The notes: generated by a model not told the origin, from the sequence alone. Positions 21,960 through 35,960 are shown, numbered from the stretch's first letter. The stretch is DNA of 64,000 nucleotides from Branchinecta lynchi (GCA_023053575.1 JAKZAP010000015.1:10406930-10470929), one strand, 5' to 3'. Numbers and translations are program-made.

Positions 21960-22440
21960 CACACATTAATAGCTAACAACATCTAAATAATTTACCACCA
22001 ACAAGAAACCTAAACCAAAATACAGAAGCAAATCAAGGGACCGAACAGGCACAAATGAACAATAATAATAATATAATACAAAGCAAGAGAAAAGGCTTTC
22101 GCCTCCAAATGTTAACAACAAACGTGAAATTTTATTGGTTGTTAAAATAATTAGTGACAAGAGCAAAAACGCAACTAATCTCGAGTGCACCTTTGAAGAG
22201 ATAGTCGAAAATAGGTGGACTGGTGATGGTGCTTGTTATTAGAGGGAAAACAATGAAATAGTATCACGCTCCTTTAAGGTCTGACGGAAAGCTCTACGCC
22301 GATGAAAGATCTTTAGTTATTCTTGCTCCTTGTTCCTGAAATAAAGAATTTTTATGCTAAGGGAATAATAAGATTTAAGATAAGATTTTAATTTACACTA
22401 AGAGTCAAAGGATACATGAAAAATAAACCCCCAAAAAAAT
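21960..22440. other. Intron stretch, no gene seen
   Basis: AT-rich; only short ORFs without family resemblance. Confidence 0.4.
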
Positions 22441-22529
22441 AAAAATATTACCTTCTATAAGCACCTATCTCTATGGGCTAGGGCTACCCTGAGGAACCTC
22501 GCCAACTGTTTAATACTTATATAAAACTT

Positions 22530-22690
22530 ACTATTCCCCATGATCCTGCACATCCATTCTTCATTCACCCTTCATTAACTCCAAAGCTTTCCAACCTACG
22601 TCACTCAAATTTTTGCATTCACACAACAAATGTTTCAAGTTCTCATCCATACTACCACAAAACGGACACCAGTATGGCAGGATTCCCGCT
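22530..22690 (-). pseudogene. LINE C-terminal Cys/His fragment
   Basis: The minus strand reads WCPFCGSMDENLKHLLCEC, the CPxC...H...C motif found at the extreme C-terminus of several LINE ORF2 proteins. No other LINE part is preserved beside it. Confidence 0.55.
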
Positions 22691-22870
22691 GAAAAATTTC
22701 CGAGAATTAGTCATATGGAGTTCTAGAAAAAGAAGCATGTAGTAGCCTGCAGTTTTTGACTGCCCCCACATGCCCATTCGGGCTTTCCTGCAGTCAGAAA
22801 TATCAGCTACGTGTATGCCAAGGCAGAGGGACGAGTGTAAGATGGCAAGAATATGAATCCCCTAAATGAA

Positions 22871-23001
22871 ATTACGACAGTTACTCCAAAAAATAAAAGG
22901 ATGTTAAGAGGGTTACAAAAGGTGTGTTCATGTACTTTTTACGACAGTTACTCCAAAAAAAAAAAAGGATGTTAAGAGGGTTACAAAAGGTGTGTTCATA
23001 T
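22871..23001. repeat. Tandem duplication of about 67 bp
   Basis: Two copies of ACGACAGTTACTCC, an A-rich run, GGATGTTAAGAGGGTTACAA and AGGTGTGTTCAT lie side by side. Confidence 0.85.
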
Positions 23002-23031
23002 AGTTTAGCATGTAAAAGTTGGTTCGTATAA

Positions 23032-24483
23032 CCAAGAACAAATAAGAGCAAGAACTGCTGTCTGCCTATCTCTGTCACACAACCAAGCCGAGTCGAGTCG
23101 ACTCCCGACGCAAACAAGCGGAGGTGGATCTTACCCGGGACATCAAAAGTCGTTACCTCTACAGAGAAGGTGTAACGCAGTAAACCACTGAGGAAGAAAA
23201 ATAGAATTGAGGCAGCAGTGATAAGCCTGTTCACACTGGGTTGGGCGGGCGCTGAAACAGCGGTTGCCGGCTCATTGATTCAGACAAGCTTTCGGGGGTT
23301 GACAAGAAAATTCCGAAGAAATTAAGAATATATCAAAATATACAGAAACCGCCATTTGATTTGTGCAGATTTTACAAATGCGTCAAATTTAGTTAAAAGT
23401 ACGACAAACTGTATATATTTCTGTATTGAAAAACCCAAAGGCCGTATACAGGTAACGTAAGATATTTGGTAACGTAAATTGTATCTTTTCGGGGTCAATT
23501 CAAGTAAGTGGTGCCAATATCCAGAACAAGAAGAGATAAATTTCATTCCAAGGTATTTGCTCTCATCTGAGAATATCAGATGAAAACAGGCAGATTCTTT
23601 AAAAAATAAAGGCCGTGTTTCAGGTTTAATAGGCTTAGTGGAAATGAACAAATATTACGCAGATAGAATAGGCTTCTACTGTGACAAACTAACCAGAAAC
23701 AATTCTGAATAAAAAAAAAAAAAAAAACTAGGACCTCTATGTGGGTCCTAGACAAACTAGAACCCATGTGGCAAGGCCTCAGTACGAAAACCAAAGACTT
23801 TATTTGATGGGAAAATACACCGTTGACATCGAATTATTGTAAGTGGTGAACTAAAAGACAAACGAGATAGACCAGGTTTCGTCTTTTCGATTAACTACTG
23901 AATCGAAATCTAACTCACTAAATCGAAATGTATACAATTATACATTTCGGAAAAAAGAAGAAAAAACACAAAATATACACTCACCTAATGGTATTATTTT
24001 GACTATTCCATGCTATTCTACCATTTCGGTAATTTCAGTAATCCTCGAAAGCCTTAAGTACGTTACTCTTAGTTTACACTCGTCTGACAAAGTTAATACT
24101 ACAGATGTTGAATCTCAATGGGTCATGACTTCAGTGACTGTGCTTCAAATCCCGGTTTGCATTGCATGGTTCTCCCCAGAGACATAAAAAGGAATGTCAC
24201 AAGGGATTTCAATCTTCATATTGATGGTCATGGTATAACGAAAGCGATTATGAATGACCATCGTCAAGTTCGCTTTTATTTTTCGCATCACTAATATTCA
24301 CTAATCAGACGCCAGCGTCTACTCAAACAAAATCAACGCTGTTTCCTTCCCGTGTGAACAGGCCAGAACATCCGCCTCGCTAGTGGCTACGTTGTTGGCT
24401 CCATCTCCGCTCATTTTTGTCGGAACATTTTTAGTCGGTGGATGGACGAGAGACCATTGTTCTTACTCATTATTTGTTCTTGG
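23032..24483. mobile_element. Putative non-autonomous DNA transposon with TATAA flanks
   Basis: Inverted ends CCAAGAACAAATAA and TTATTTGTTCTTGG, each bordered by TATAA (23027-23031, 24484-24488). The 1452-bp interior has no transposase. A lone TTATTTGTTCTTG end is also present at 5566-5578. Superfamily not assigned. Confidence 0.5.
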
Positions 24484-24601
24484 TATAACAAAGAGTATTA
24501 AACTAAAAAACTAAACTAGTAACTGTTGCCACCGTGTGTTACTACTAGCCAACTGGGTGCTACTACAGCAAGATTGGATGCTATCGGATACTACTACTTA
24601 A

Positions 24602-24970
24602 AGGACCCCTCACACTAATTACTCTTCAGCTTACAGTAATTTGTAAGATTCGAATACTTTAAAACTAGGCTGTGCTTTCAACAAATAACCCACGGTTTTG
24701 GCTGTTTTAAGCCTTTTCCGAGACCCATTGACTTGTAGCAAAAACAGGGAAACAATTTACATAACCGTTTTTTCTGATAGAAAAACTTCTCGCAGACTAC
24801 CGTCGACAGCGTGATACACATCAAAGGTAGCAAAACACGGCAAGTGAGAAACTCAGCGTTGTTTTGTCAAAGGGGTTACAATATACCGGGCGAAACTGGG
24901 TTCTTTGGGTTAGGAATATAGGGAGTGATGTGGAATAGGTAGCATTAGTATTGTCGGTAAGAGAGGTCCT
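24602..24970. mobile_element. MITE flanked by TTAA
   Basis: Ends AGGACCCCTC and GAGAGGTCCT are inverted (9 of 10 match), bordered by TTAA on both sides (24598-24601, 24971-24974), as for piggyBac-type insertions. Related material at about 34505-34844 ends in the same GAGGGGTCCT/TTAA. Confidence 0.7.
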
Positions 24971-25004
24971 TTAAGATTAACAATAATCAAAGTAGTCCAT
25001 TCTA

Positions 25005-25163
25005 CAATGTACAAAGTTTCTCTGTATGAAGATTAAAGTTAACTGCAGTATTTGCTGCTCGGATTCATCTTATCTCTATTTGGTATTAATCTTATCAGCG
25101 TAGAGATAAGGATAATCCGAGTAGCAAATACTGCAGTTAACTTTAATCTAACTTTTTACAATG
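25005..25163. mobile_element. TA-flanked foldback MITE (copy 3)
   Basis: CAATGTACAAAGT and ACTTTTTACAATG ends with TA on both sides. Inside, long palindromic arms contain GTAAATACTGCAGTTAAC-like sequence. It lies just beyond the donor of the 25286 AADAT exon. Confidence 0.75.
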
Positions 25164-25279
25164 TACTACGTATCAATATATGCAACTTTTTCTTACAACT
25201 ACCATCCAACTACACAGTCAAAGAATTTTTCATCGGGTTGGCAGGCCTATCTCAATCCGGTTGTGGTGTATTTGTTTTA

Positions 25280-25465
<186 letters not shown>

Positions 25466-25795
25466 CTAAAACGGAAGATCAGATAAATATACTGCTCATA
25501 TTAGATTGTTAAACGTCGCTATTGTAATTCTGAGGTCGGCCGAAACTGAAGACAACATAACCGCCTATTGCGCTAATCCTTCAAAAAGGAACAATTGATG
25601 GCAAGCCATTACTCTATATACAACTGACGAAAACAACACTTATTTTATTACACTTCTTAACGCGTTCTTCCAAATTTGAATGCTTACAAATCTTCTCCTT
25701 CTTTTTACTGGAGTCTTCCTTGGAACAGTCCACTACTGGAAGCGCTGTGGCAGCTTTCCGCTTTCGGTTTTCACCGTATTTTGTGAAGCTCATAA

Positions 25796-26530
25796 CTCGT
25801 GAACCACTGCAAGCATCGAGTTCAAACTTGGTACACTAGTGGGTACTGCGGTCTAGTTGTGTGCCTTTTGGGGACCCCCCCACCCAAGCCGACTCAGGGG
25901 CAAATTGGCCGAGATTGCCCAGTGAACAATGTTCATAACTTGACCAGAACTCAACATAGGACGATGAAATTCCTTGTACATGTAGATCCTAGGGCTAGGA
26001 AACTGATTTTAAAGTTGCACCTCCCCCCACCCACCCCGTTCATGGGCAACTGGGCCCCGATTGCCCAGGAGCAAAGTTCGTTAACCGTGACAGGAATCAA
26101 CAGGTATCAATTTGAAACTTGTTAGGTTTGGGAGCATTGGGGCCTTTTTTTACCTTTTGCGGATCCCAAACCCCACCCCCACTTGGTTCCGGGGCAATGG
26201 AGCCCAGATTGCTCATTGTTTAATGTTTTTAACTTGACAATAACTGGAGATAAGGCGATTAAATTCCTTTGTACTTCTGGATCATAGGGGTTGGGAATAT
26301 ATGTGTGGGGTTGAACCATCCCCAACCCTCCCCGTTCATGGGCAATTGGGCCCAAATTGAAGACGAAAAAAGTTTTTGACCCGTGGCTGGAATCAAGCTG
26401 GTATACTTGAGGAAAGAGGTGTGTAAATACGCATTTGAATGGGTCCCGACCTCCCCCTCCCGTTCATTGGCAGCTGGGCCCAGGTTTCCCTTGAGTTAAG
26501 TTTGTCTATGACAGGGCTCAAGTCGAACTC
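25796..26530. repeat. Degenerate tandem repeat
   Basis: Four or so degenerate units share GTTCATGGGCAACTGGGCCC and C-rich blocks. They lie in the AADAT intron; no gene. Confidence 0.6.
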
Positions 26531-27256
<726 letters not shown>

Positions 27257-27312
27257 CTAAGAATAGAGACAAGATAATTTCTTGATGGAATTAATATAGC
27301 TGTAAATAACTT

Positions 27313-27840
27313 CATCGTAGTCGAAGAACAAGTTTACAAACAAGCATGATAACTATTCCTTTAAATGATTATTAACTAATGGCTGGATAGAGGCTAGAGT
27401 AATCTAATTTGATGACCCGGCATAGAGAAACGTGTAATTTTATTAAAAAAAAGACTAAGAATAGCCTGTACTACATTTCAACCTTTTTCTAAGACTCTTT
27501 CAAAAGAGATGAGTTTGAAGCTGGGAAACAAAAGCTTGAGAACAAGAGATTAGGATCTCATTAAACTCGAGCAAACCGTAGTCGAAGAACAAGTTTACAA
27601 AAAAGCATGATAACTATTCCTTAAATTTAAATGATTATTAAATGATGGCTAGATAGAGGCTAGGGTAATCTGATTTGATGACCCGGCATAGAAAAATGTG
27701 TAATTAAAAAAAAAAAAAAAAAGCCTAAGAATAGCCTGTTCTACATTTCAACCTTTTTCCGAGACTCTTGCAAAGGAGATGAGTTTGAAGCTTGGAAACA
27801 AAAGGTTGAGAACAAGAGATTAGGATCTCATTAAGCTCGA
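27313..27840. repeat. Tandem duplication, about 260-bp units
   Basis: GTAGTCGAAGAACAAGTTTA, GATGACCCGGCATAGA and TACATTTCAACCTTTTTC occur in the same order in both halves, with poly(A) differences. Confidence 0.85.
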
Positions 27841-28036
27841 GCAAATAAAAGAATTGGAATTTAGACGGCCTAGAATTGCAAATGACTACTTAATGGTGTG
27901 AATATACAAGGGTCGGGTGCTCACGGAATGAAACCTTTGCCAGGATTTTCTGCACATCAATTCCGCACGGATAAGTTTGGATTTTGTTTTATTAAAGTGA
28001 AGAAAATCCTGCTAGGGAAAACCTCGTTCGTAACCT

Positions 28037-30024
28037 AAAAGCAACGAGACCTACGTTGCCTGGGCAACGTGAAGTGTTGCGCCAACCTTTGTCCGGCTTC
28101 ACCGACTAAAGTGTTGCGAGAGCAACACTTTGGTTTTGTTTCTTCGCTGTCGGTTAAATGCTGGAGTTATAAAAAGAATAACCACATGACCAATTAAAAG
28201 CTATTCTTTAGCGTTGTAAAAACAACAACAAAAACAATATCGGAAGAAGGGACTAAATTGACTCTACGGTCAGTCGAACTTTATCCTTTTCAATCGTAGA
28301 CATCGTGACGGATGAAAACTTGGAACAATATCTTATATAATCTAGTTGGTATTATAAAGCTATCCGTAACTTTTCAGGATTAAAATGCCATACATGACGC
28401 TATTAATTATTACGAAACTACCTCATTGTTTTACATTATCGTTTGTACCAGTTGCGTAAATAGTAGATCCTAAGTTATAGTGATAGACCATCGATACAAA
28501 CTTTCTTACCGTCATATTTACAGAAATCGAATACAGTGTGCACCAATTTGCAAAAATTTCTAGCCCCTCGTGAACCCATTCCTACTTACAAGTCCCTCTC
28601 CCGTGATAGACATCAAGTGCACCGGAAACAAATAATGGATACACCAGCTAGCAGCAAAAGTTGCAAACCCCTCGTCGCTGAAGATGATTGTAGCATAACA
28701 GCCGATTATTACTTACAAGTCCCATGCATGTCTTACAATTGGGAACAAAAGTGTTCTTACCATCGAATACACCGGAAACAAATAACAGGTACACCAACTA
28801 GCAAAAGCTGCTAACTGTCGAAGATGATTATGAGCTAACAGTCGACTGTTACTTACTAGTCCCTTACATGTCTCACAACTGGTATCGCCTGTATTAGGTT
28901 TCAGTGTGTACCTTACTCCTGAAGTTGTCAACCCCTTGAAACTTTCAAACTGGTTTATCTCATGAAGGAATTTTTGTTCAAAAAAATGGATGAAATATAC
29001 TCTGATCAGCTCATCAAGGGCTATCGATTGCCCTAACAACAACAAAAGAATATCGCAAAAAGGGACTAAATTGACTTTGCAGTGAGTTGAACTTTATCCT
29101 TTTCAATCGTAGACATCGTGACAGATGAAAACTTGGAACAATATCTTATATAATCTAGTTGGTATTATAAAGCTATCTGTAACTTTTCAGGATTAAAATA
29201 CCATAGATGGCACTATTAATTATTACGAAACTACCTCATTGTTTTACATTATCGTTTGTACCCGTTGCGGAAACAGTTAATCCTATGTTACAGCGATAGA
29301 CCATCGATACAAACTTTCTTACCGTCAGATTTATATAAAACGAATACAATATGCAACAATTTGCACAAATTTCTAGCCCCTCGTGAACCGATTCTTACTA
29401 ACAAGTCCCTCTCCCATGGTAGACATCAAGTTCACCGGATAAAAATAATGGGTACACCAGCTAGCAAAAGTTGCAAACCCCTCATCGATGAAGATTTTTA
29501 TAGCATAACAGCCGATTATTACTTACAAGTCCCTTGCATGTCTTACAATTAGGAACCAAATACCATTGAATACACCGGAAACAAATGACAGGGTACACCA
29601 ATTGGCAAAAGCTGCAAACCCCTCATTGCCGAAGATGATTATGAGCTAACAGTCGACTGTCGCGTATAAGCCCCCTACATGTCTCGCAACTGGTATCGCC
29701 TATTTTTGGGTTTCAGTTTGTACCTTACTACTGAAGTTGTCAACCCCTTGAAACTTTCAAACTGGTGTATCTCATGAAGGAAATTTTGTACAAAAAATGG
29801 ATTACATACGCTTTGATCAGCTCATCAACGGCTATCGATTGCCGTCGAAAAAAAAATTCTGCCTGTTTTAGTTCAAAAGTTGACTTTTTTGTCGTAGGCC
29901 AACTTTCGAACGTCACCACTTTGAAAGGAGCAAAGGATAGGCTCTAGTTTCTTTAGCAATGAGAGAACTTCTAAAGTTTAAGAGGTACATCTGATACCAT
30001 TTCTTTACCGTAAACCCAAGTGCA
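28037..30024 (+). repeat. Repeat family B, copy 1 (0.8-kb tandem units)
   Basis: Starts with an interrupted palindromic region (ACGTTGCCTGGGCAACGT and GTGTTGCGAGAGCAACAC). Units of about 813 bp follow, shown by GGGACTAAATTGACT at 28249 and 29062. Within each unit a shorter motif (CACCGGAAACAAATAA, ACACCAGCTAGCA, AGTTGCAAACCCCTC) occurs twice. The 3' part equals the window start. No conserved protein is visible. Confidence 0.8.
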
Positions 30025-31360
30025 AAACAAGAGCTACGAGCTCATATGGCACTTGTTACCAGTAGGTGGTACAAGAAAGTAGAAGAGAAATTCACAAAAC
30101 AGCCTGCCATCCAAAAATGCGGTTCGGACCTATAATTGGGATATCTAGTTTCCCTCAAGTAAAAAAATTCCCGAAATCACCTCCAAGCCATCGCCAACCG
30201 TCCAAGTTTCAACCCAAGAAATCCACTCGCTATGTGCGAGACATGCACAAGATTTACGGTCCCCCCTTCCAACTCCCCATATACCGCGGCCGAATCTGGT
30301 CCGGAGTCCTAACTGGATCATCTGAGGCATTTTCTCTTACCACCTATCTTTCACTCGAATCTGAGCATTTTTGGGGAAAATTCCCGGTCCCCCCCCCCCA
30401 CCGTGATCGGATCCGGTTAAATCCTTAAAATATGTCATATGGATCTAAAATGGGGAGTCTGAGACATGAGGTCTTACTATATAATAAGTTTCATTAAGAT
30501 CAGATCACCTGTTCGGAAGTTAAAAATAACTCACTTTCGGGACCCCCCCCCCCCCTAGATGGTCGGATCTGGGAAACGAGTATTCTCAAGTCAACCTGTT
30601 TGGGTCCCTTACGCGACTGCCAAGTTTCATCGTCCTAGCACACCAGGAAGTACCGAACTCGCGGGATCACTAGAAATTCGCCCCCCCCCCCCCAACTCCC
30701 CCACAGTGAACGGAGGCGGTCCGGTTATGTCAATCACGTAGCTAGGGCTTGTGCTTGTTCTTTCCACGAAGTTTCATCCCGATCTCTCCAATCTAAGCGT
30801 TTCCCAAAATTTCCGGTCCCCCCCCCAATGTCACCGGATCCGTCCCGGATTTAAACTAGGATGTCTGAGGCACGAGGTCTTTCTATATATCAAGTTTCAT
30901 TAAGATCCGATAACCCGTTCGCAAGTTCGGATCTGGGAAACGACTATTCTCAAGTCAATCTGTTAGGGTCCCTGACATGCCTGCCAATTTTCATCGTCCT
31001 AGCACATCAGGAAGCACCGAACTCGCGGGATCACTAGAAACTCGGACCCCCCCCCCCCCCAAAGTGAGCAGATTCGTTCTGGCCATGTCAATCATGTATC
31101 TAGGACTTGTGCTTGTTCTTTCCACCAAGTTTCATCCCGATCTCTCCACTCTAAGCGTTTTCCAAGATTTCCGGTTTCCCCCTCCAACTTCCCGCAATGT
31201 CACCGGATCCGGTCTCGATTAAAAGTGGGACGTCTGAAACAGGAGGTCCTTCCATATATTAAGTTTCATTAAGATGCGTGTCCTTCCATAAATCAAGTTT
31301 TATTAAGATCCGATCACCTGTTCGTCAGTTAAAAATACCTCATTTTTTCCATTTTTCACA
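30025..31360 (+). mobile_element. Family C element inserted between family B segments
   Basis: Begins GAGCTACGAGCTCATATGGC then ACTTGTTACC. The same start, on the opposite strand, closes the copy at 59650-62085. It contains repeated units (TTTCATCGTCCTAGCACA at 30627 and 30990; TTTCATCCCGATCTCTCCA twice) with C-runs. No coding capacity. Confidence 0.7.
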
Positions 31361-31531
31361 ACAACCTTTTTAACTTCAAGCAACTCTCACAAAGGCATTC
31401 ATGAAGTCAATATTTAACACTAAGCTTGAATCTTAGTTGGTGATGTGTTTCTCACAAGATCTTTTTTCCAACTTGAGCGGCTTTTAGCCTGAAGAGGACC
31501 CTTGCCAAGAAGGGCCGAAATATAGCTCTTA

Positions 31532-31777
31532 TATTCAAACAATGTTTACAACGGATACGTCAGGTATGATTCTTCATCAGCGATATTTCGGCCCTTCTTG
31601 GAAAGGGTCCTCGTCAGGCTGTCAATCCTCTGGTTCAACTTCGGGGAAGGAAACAAACCTGTAAACTTGCCAAGAAGGGCCGAAATATCGCTGATGAAGA
31701 ATCATAGCTGACGTATCCGTTGTAAACATTGTTTGAGTAAATGTTTCAAAGTCAGCTTGGGCTCAAAGAATATTTGT
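31532..31777. mobile_element. Foldback element, family F (copy 2)
   Basis: Same inverted arms and tail as copy 1. It is flanked by a direct repeat AATATAGCTCT at 31519-31529 and 31778-31788, which can be extended by a few bases with a mismatch. Confidence 0.78.
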
Positions 31778-31797
31778 AATATAGCTCTAATTAAAAC

Positions 31798-34075
31798 TAG
31801 ACCTACGTTGCCTGGACAACGTGAAGTGTTGCGGCAACCTTTGTCCGGCTTCGCCGACTAAAGTGTTGCGAGAGCAACACTTTGGTTTTGTTCCTTCGCT
31901 GTCGGTTAAATGCTGAAGTTGTCAACTTATTGGAGCTTTTTAAAACTGTATGTTCTAAAAAGAATAATCAAATGATCAAAAGCTATTCTTCAGCGTTGCA
32001 AAAGCAAGAACAAAAGAATATCGGAAGAAGGGACTAAATTGACTTTGCAGTCAGTTGAACTTTATCCGTTTCAATCGTAGACATCGTGACCGATGAAAAC
32101 TTGGAAAAATATCTTTTATAATCTAGTTGGTATTATAAAGCTATCCGTAACTTTTCAGGATCACTAACAACAAATAGGTATCGCCTATTTTTGCTTCAGT
32201 GTGTACCTTACTACTGAAGTTGTCAACCCCTTGAAATTTTTTTTAACTGGTTTATCTCATGAAGGATTTTTGTTTAAAAAATGGAGGACATATACTTTGA
32301 TCAGCTCATCAAGGGCTATCGATTGCCCTAACATCAACAAAGAATATCGAAAAAAGGGACTAAATTGACTTTGCAGTCAGTTGAACTTTATCCTTTTCAA
32401 TCGTAGACATCGTGACGGATGAAAACTTGGAACAATATCTTATATAAACTAGCTGATATTATAAACCTATCCGTAACTTTTCAGGATTATAATACCACAG
32501 ATGACACTATTAGTTATTACGAACTACCTCATTGTTTTACATTATCGTTTGTACCCCTAGGTTACAGCGATCGACCATGGATGCAAACTTTCTTACCGTC
32601 AGATTTATAGAAATCGCATACAATGTGCACCAGTTTGCACAAATTTCTAGCCCCTCATGAAATGATTCTTACTTACAAGTCCCTCTTCCGTGATAGACAT
32701 CAAATTTCACCGAATAAAAATAATGGGTACACCAGCTAGCAAAAAGTTGCAAGCCCCTCATCGCTGAAGATGAGTGTACCATAACAGCCGATTATTACTA
32801 AAGTCCCTATGATGTCTTATGATTGGAAACCAAATTGTTCCTACCATCGAATACACCGGAAACAAATACCAGGTACACCAGCTAGCAAGTACACCAGCTA
32901 GCAGAAGTTGCAAACTCCTCATCGCTGAAGATGACTGTAGCATAACAGCCGATTATTACTTACAATTCCCTTGCATATCTTACCATTGGGAACTCAACTG
33001 TTCTTACCATCGAATACACCGGAAACAAATAACAGATACACCAAGTAGCAAAAGCTGAAAACCCCTCATCGCCGAAGATGATTATGAGCTAACAGTCGAC
33101 TGTTGCTTACAAGTCCCCTACATTTCTCACAACTGTTATCGCCTGTTTTTGGTTTCAGTCTGTACCTTACTACTGAAGTTGTCAACCCCTTGAAATTTTC
33201 AAACTGGTGTATCTCATGAAGGAAATTTTGTACCAAAAAATGGATGACATATACTTTGATCAGCTTATCAACTGCTATCGATTGCCGTCGAAAAAAAAAT
33301 TCTACCTGTCTTAGTTCAAAAGTTGACTTTTTTGCCGTAGGCCAACTTTCTAACGTCACCGCTTAGAAAGGAGCAAAGGATAAGCTCTAATTTCTTTAGC
33401 AATGAGAGAACTTTGAAAGTTTAAGAGGCACATGTGATACCATTTGTCTACCGCAAACCCAAGTGCAAAAAACGAAAGATAAACTCAGCTGAAATCGCGC
33501 AGATAAATGGATAGAAACAATAGATGGCAGCACTTTCGGACCCGTGGGAAAAAGCCACTTTTTTGTCTCTGTAGATTTTTCTATTTATCACTCAAAGAAG
33601 ATATGTTGGCTGTGGGGCCGGGTAACTGCCGCATATATTTAACACTTATAGATTTTAGTCCATCTTCAATTTGAAACTGGTGCCTGCCTGCTTGCGTGCT
33701 AGAACGGAGCTTTCCACTCGAAAGCAGAAACATGGTTTGATGAAACGAAAGGTTCGCTACACAACTTCAGATGGTCCTCTCCGACATAGGCTATACAACT
33801 CCACTTCACTTCGCAAACCGTAGGCTCTGGCTCGAGGACAAGCAAAAACCATCCTTATTGGCCCCAGGCAAGAGTTCTACGGAGCTTTCCAAAATGTAAT
33901 GTCATATTCATCAATCCGGCCTAAGGTCCACACTTTCCGTAAAAACCACACAGGTTAGACCCTTCCCAGTTACCAGGAATAAAATGAAATCGGAGTCATA
34001 GGAAAAAAAAAAAAAAAAAAAAAAAAAAAACGAGGACAAAACCAAAGTGTTGCTCTCGCAACACAATTCAGCTGA
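31798..34075 (+). repeat. Repeat family B, copy 2
   Basis: Starts like copy 1 (CCTACGTTGCCTGGACAACG) and contains the same units with internal deletions. Near 34000-34030 is a run of about 28 A. It ends with CAAAACCAAAGTGTTGCTCT then CGCAACAC, the complement of the hairpin near its start. No convincing protein. Confidence 0.8.
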
Positions 34076-34186
34076 CATATCCGTTTTGCACTATCCCTCT
34101 TCAGTCTCTAGGTAGACAGACAAATCTGCGACGAATTTTAACAACTATAAATATAACTTATTTGCCCGAATAAGATGTTATTTGTT

Positions 34187-34320
34187 GCAGGTTTGTTTCC
34201 TTCCCCGAAGTTGACCCTGAAGATTGACAGCCTGACGTGGACCCTTGCCAAGAAGGGCCGAAATATCACTGCCAAAGCACCGCAGCTGACATATCCGTTT
34301 TATGCATTATTTGAATACTA
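34187..34320. repeat. Family F foldback fragment
   Basis: One arm only: GTTTGTTTCCTTCCCCGAAG, GAAGGGCCGAAATATCAC and GCAGCTGACATATCCG. Confidence 0.65.
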
Positions 34321-34504
34321 TAAATATTCTATTTTTATCTTTATTTACTACCCGCTTTTTGCTACAACGGAGTAAAATAAAACAAAGTAAAAGTCAAGGT
34401 GATTTTGTGGACTTATTTCTAAGAAACTGTTAAAGACAAAAGCTAGTTCAGGGATTTCATTCTGGGCATGGCGGTCGGGTCGTTGACATGGTAGGGTTTT
34501 TTTC

Positions 34505-34844
34505 TTGAAAGCACAACTTACAATATTTAGCCTACTGTTTATGTTCCACTATTCAAAATTCTCTGAACACTGTAATACTATGCTCTGCCTGAAACAAATA
34601 ATCCACAGCTTTGGCTGTTTTAAGCCTATTTCCAGGCCCATTGACTTCTAGCAAACACTTAGTAAAAATCAGCACACCGGTTTTACGCGCCAACAGCATG
34701 ATACTCGAACGCCGTCGGGAGCATAATGCTCACAGAAACTAGTTAGCGGGTTCAGAATGTAACATTTGAAATTTGGGTCTCCAGGTTTACGAATTAATGA
34801 AGGCGGTTACGGAAGTAGGTTGCATTAAAGGTGCGAGGGGTCCT
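34505..34844. repeat. TTAA-type MITE, diverged copy
   Basis: Shares CAGCTTTGGCTGTTTTAAGC and CCCATTGACTT with 24602-24970 and ends GAGGGGTCCT followed by TTAA (34845). Left end uncertain. Confidence 0.55.
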
Positions 34845-34898
34845 TTAAATGATATTTTCGGATCCCTCCCGCGTTCGAATTAAAGCCGCGACTTCTAC

Positions 34899-34920
34899 CC
34901 CCCCCCCCCCCCCCCCCCCC
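34899..34920. repeat. Poly(C) tract
   Basis: Run of 22 C. Such runs are error-prone in assemblies. Confidence 0.9.
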
Positions 34921-35484
34921 GAAGACGCGGTCTGCGTGAACGATTAGGGAAATAACTATTAAATTAATGAGATTCCGTTTTTTGAAACCTTTTCTGAACA
35001 AAACCACAAAGATCCAAGCCCCTGAGCATTAAAATTAATTGGAGAAACTTTCCTTCTTCTACCTTACTGATTCCGTTGGTATTTTCTTAGAAATCCCTAG
35101 AGTAAAGAAAACAGGAAAGAAACTGATCCTTCTACCAATTAGATTTACCTAGTAGGGAGATTACAAACGTCTCGTGAATACTAGAATGCAAAGAAAAGAA
35201 AACCAAATATCCGTTTAAGCGAGGGGAGTCTTTACCTTGAAAGGAGCCCTCACCCTATTTACTTTTTCTTGTTCCAGCACTTTTATATAGTTGAATACTT
35301 TAAGATTGGACTCTGCTTTCGACAAAAAATACTTGAGCTTAGAGAGTCCTGTACTAGAGTAATTATATCTTTTACTGTCGTAATTTCTATTTCATTTTCA
35401 TTTCATTCCATTTATTTGTATCCGCCGTATACGACGAGTATAAAATATATAAAGTAAATAAACTATAACACGATTAAACACTAT
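34921..35484. other. Stretch without a gene
   Basis: A partial copy of the TTAA-type MITE starts near 35231 (AAAGGAGCCCTCACCC). No exon recognised. Confidence 0.4.
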
Positions 35485-35960
35485 ACATCAATCAATCAGG
35501 TTCAGTAGAACTGATAGCCTCACACAGGTTATGGCTAAACTTCTTACATTTTTCGAGAAACCGCAAACGCTTACGCTGCATAACTTCAATAGGATTTTAT
35601 AAAACATACTTCGAAATCATAAAAGAACTACGCTCATACTTCGAAAACCGGCATAAAAATTTTCCGTAATTAAAAAAAAAAAGTCTTAATACTAGCCGTA
35701 TTACCCGACGTAGAATATTTAAGGAAAGGTGAAACTAAAAGAGTCTAAGGCAAAGCAACCGTGTTAAAAATCCAAGCTAGATATTTTCTAGAAAAATTAT
35801 CATGTAGTGAAACTACAGCACCAAAACTAGCCGCAATCCTTGAACCCAGATCCTTCAGAATAGGAATCCTAGTAAGAGACAGAGTTGTACCATAAAGGAC
35901 GCCAAGATATCTCATAGAATCAATGGGTTTTAGGACTAGACCACCAAACACCATACAAAA
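35485..35960 (-). pseudogene. LINE reverse-transcriptase fragment with (TCAA)n tail
   Basis: A 69-codon minus-strand frame (35954-35745) reads a SMRYLGVLYG motif, the conserved 'YLGv' segment just after the RT catalytic core, and degenerates downstream. The 3' end carries a short ATCA repeat at 35487-35499, like the LINE at 10767. Upstream, ELQFIIFGPKPSE-like residues can be read before the ORF start. Confidence 0.55.
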
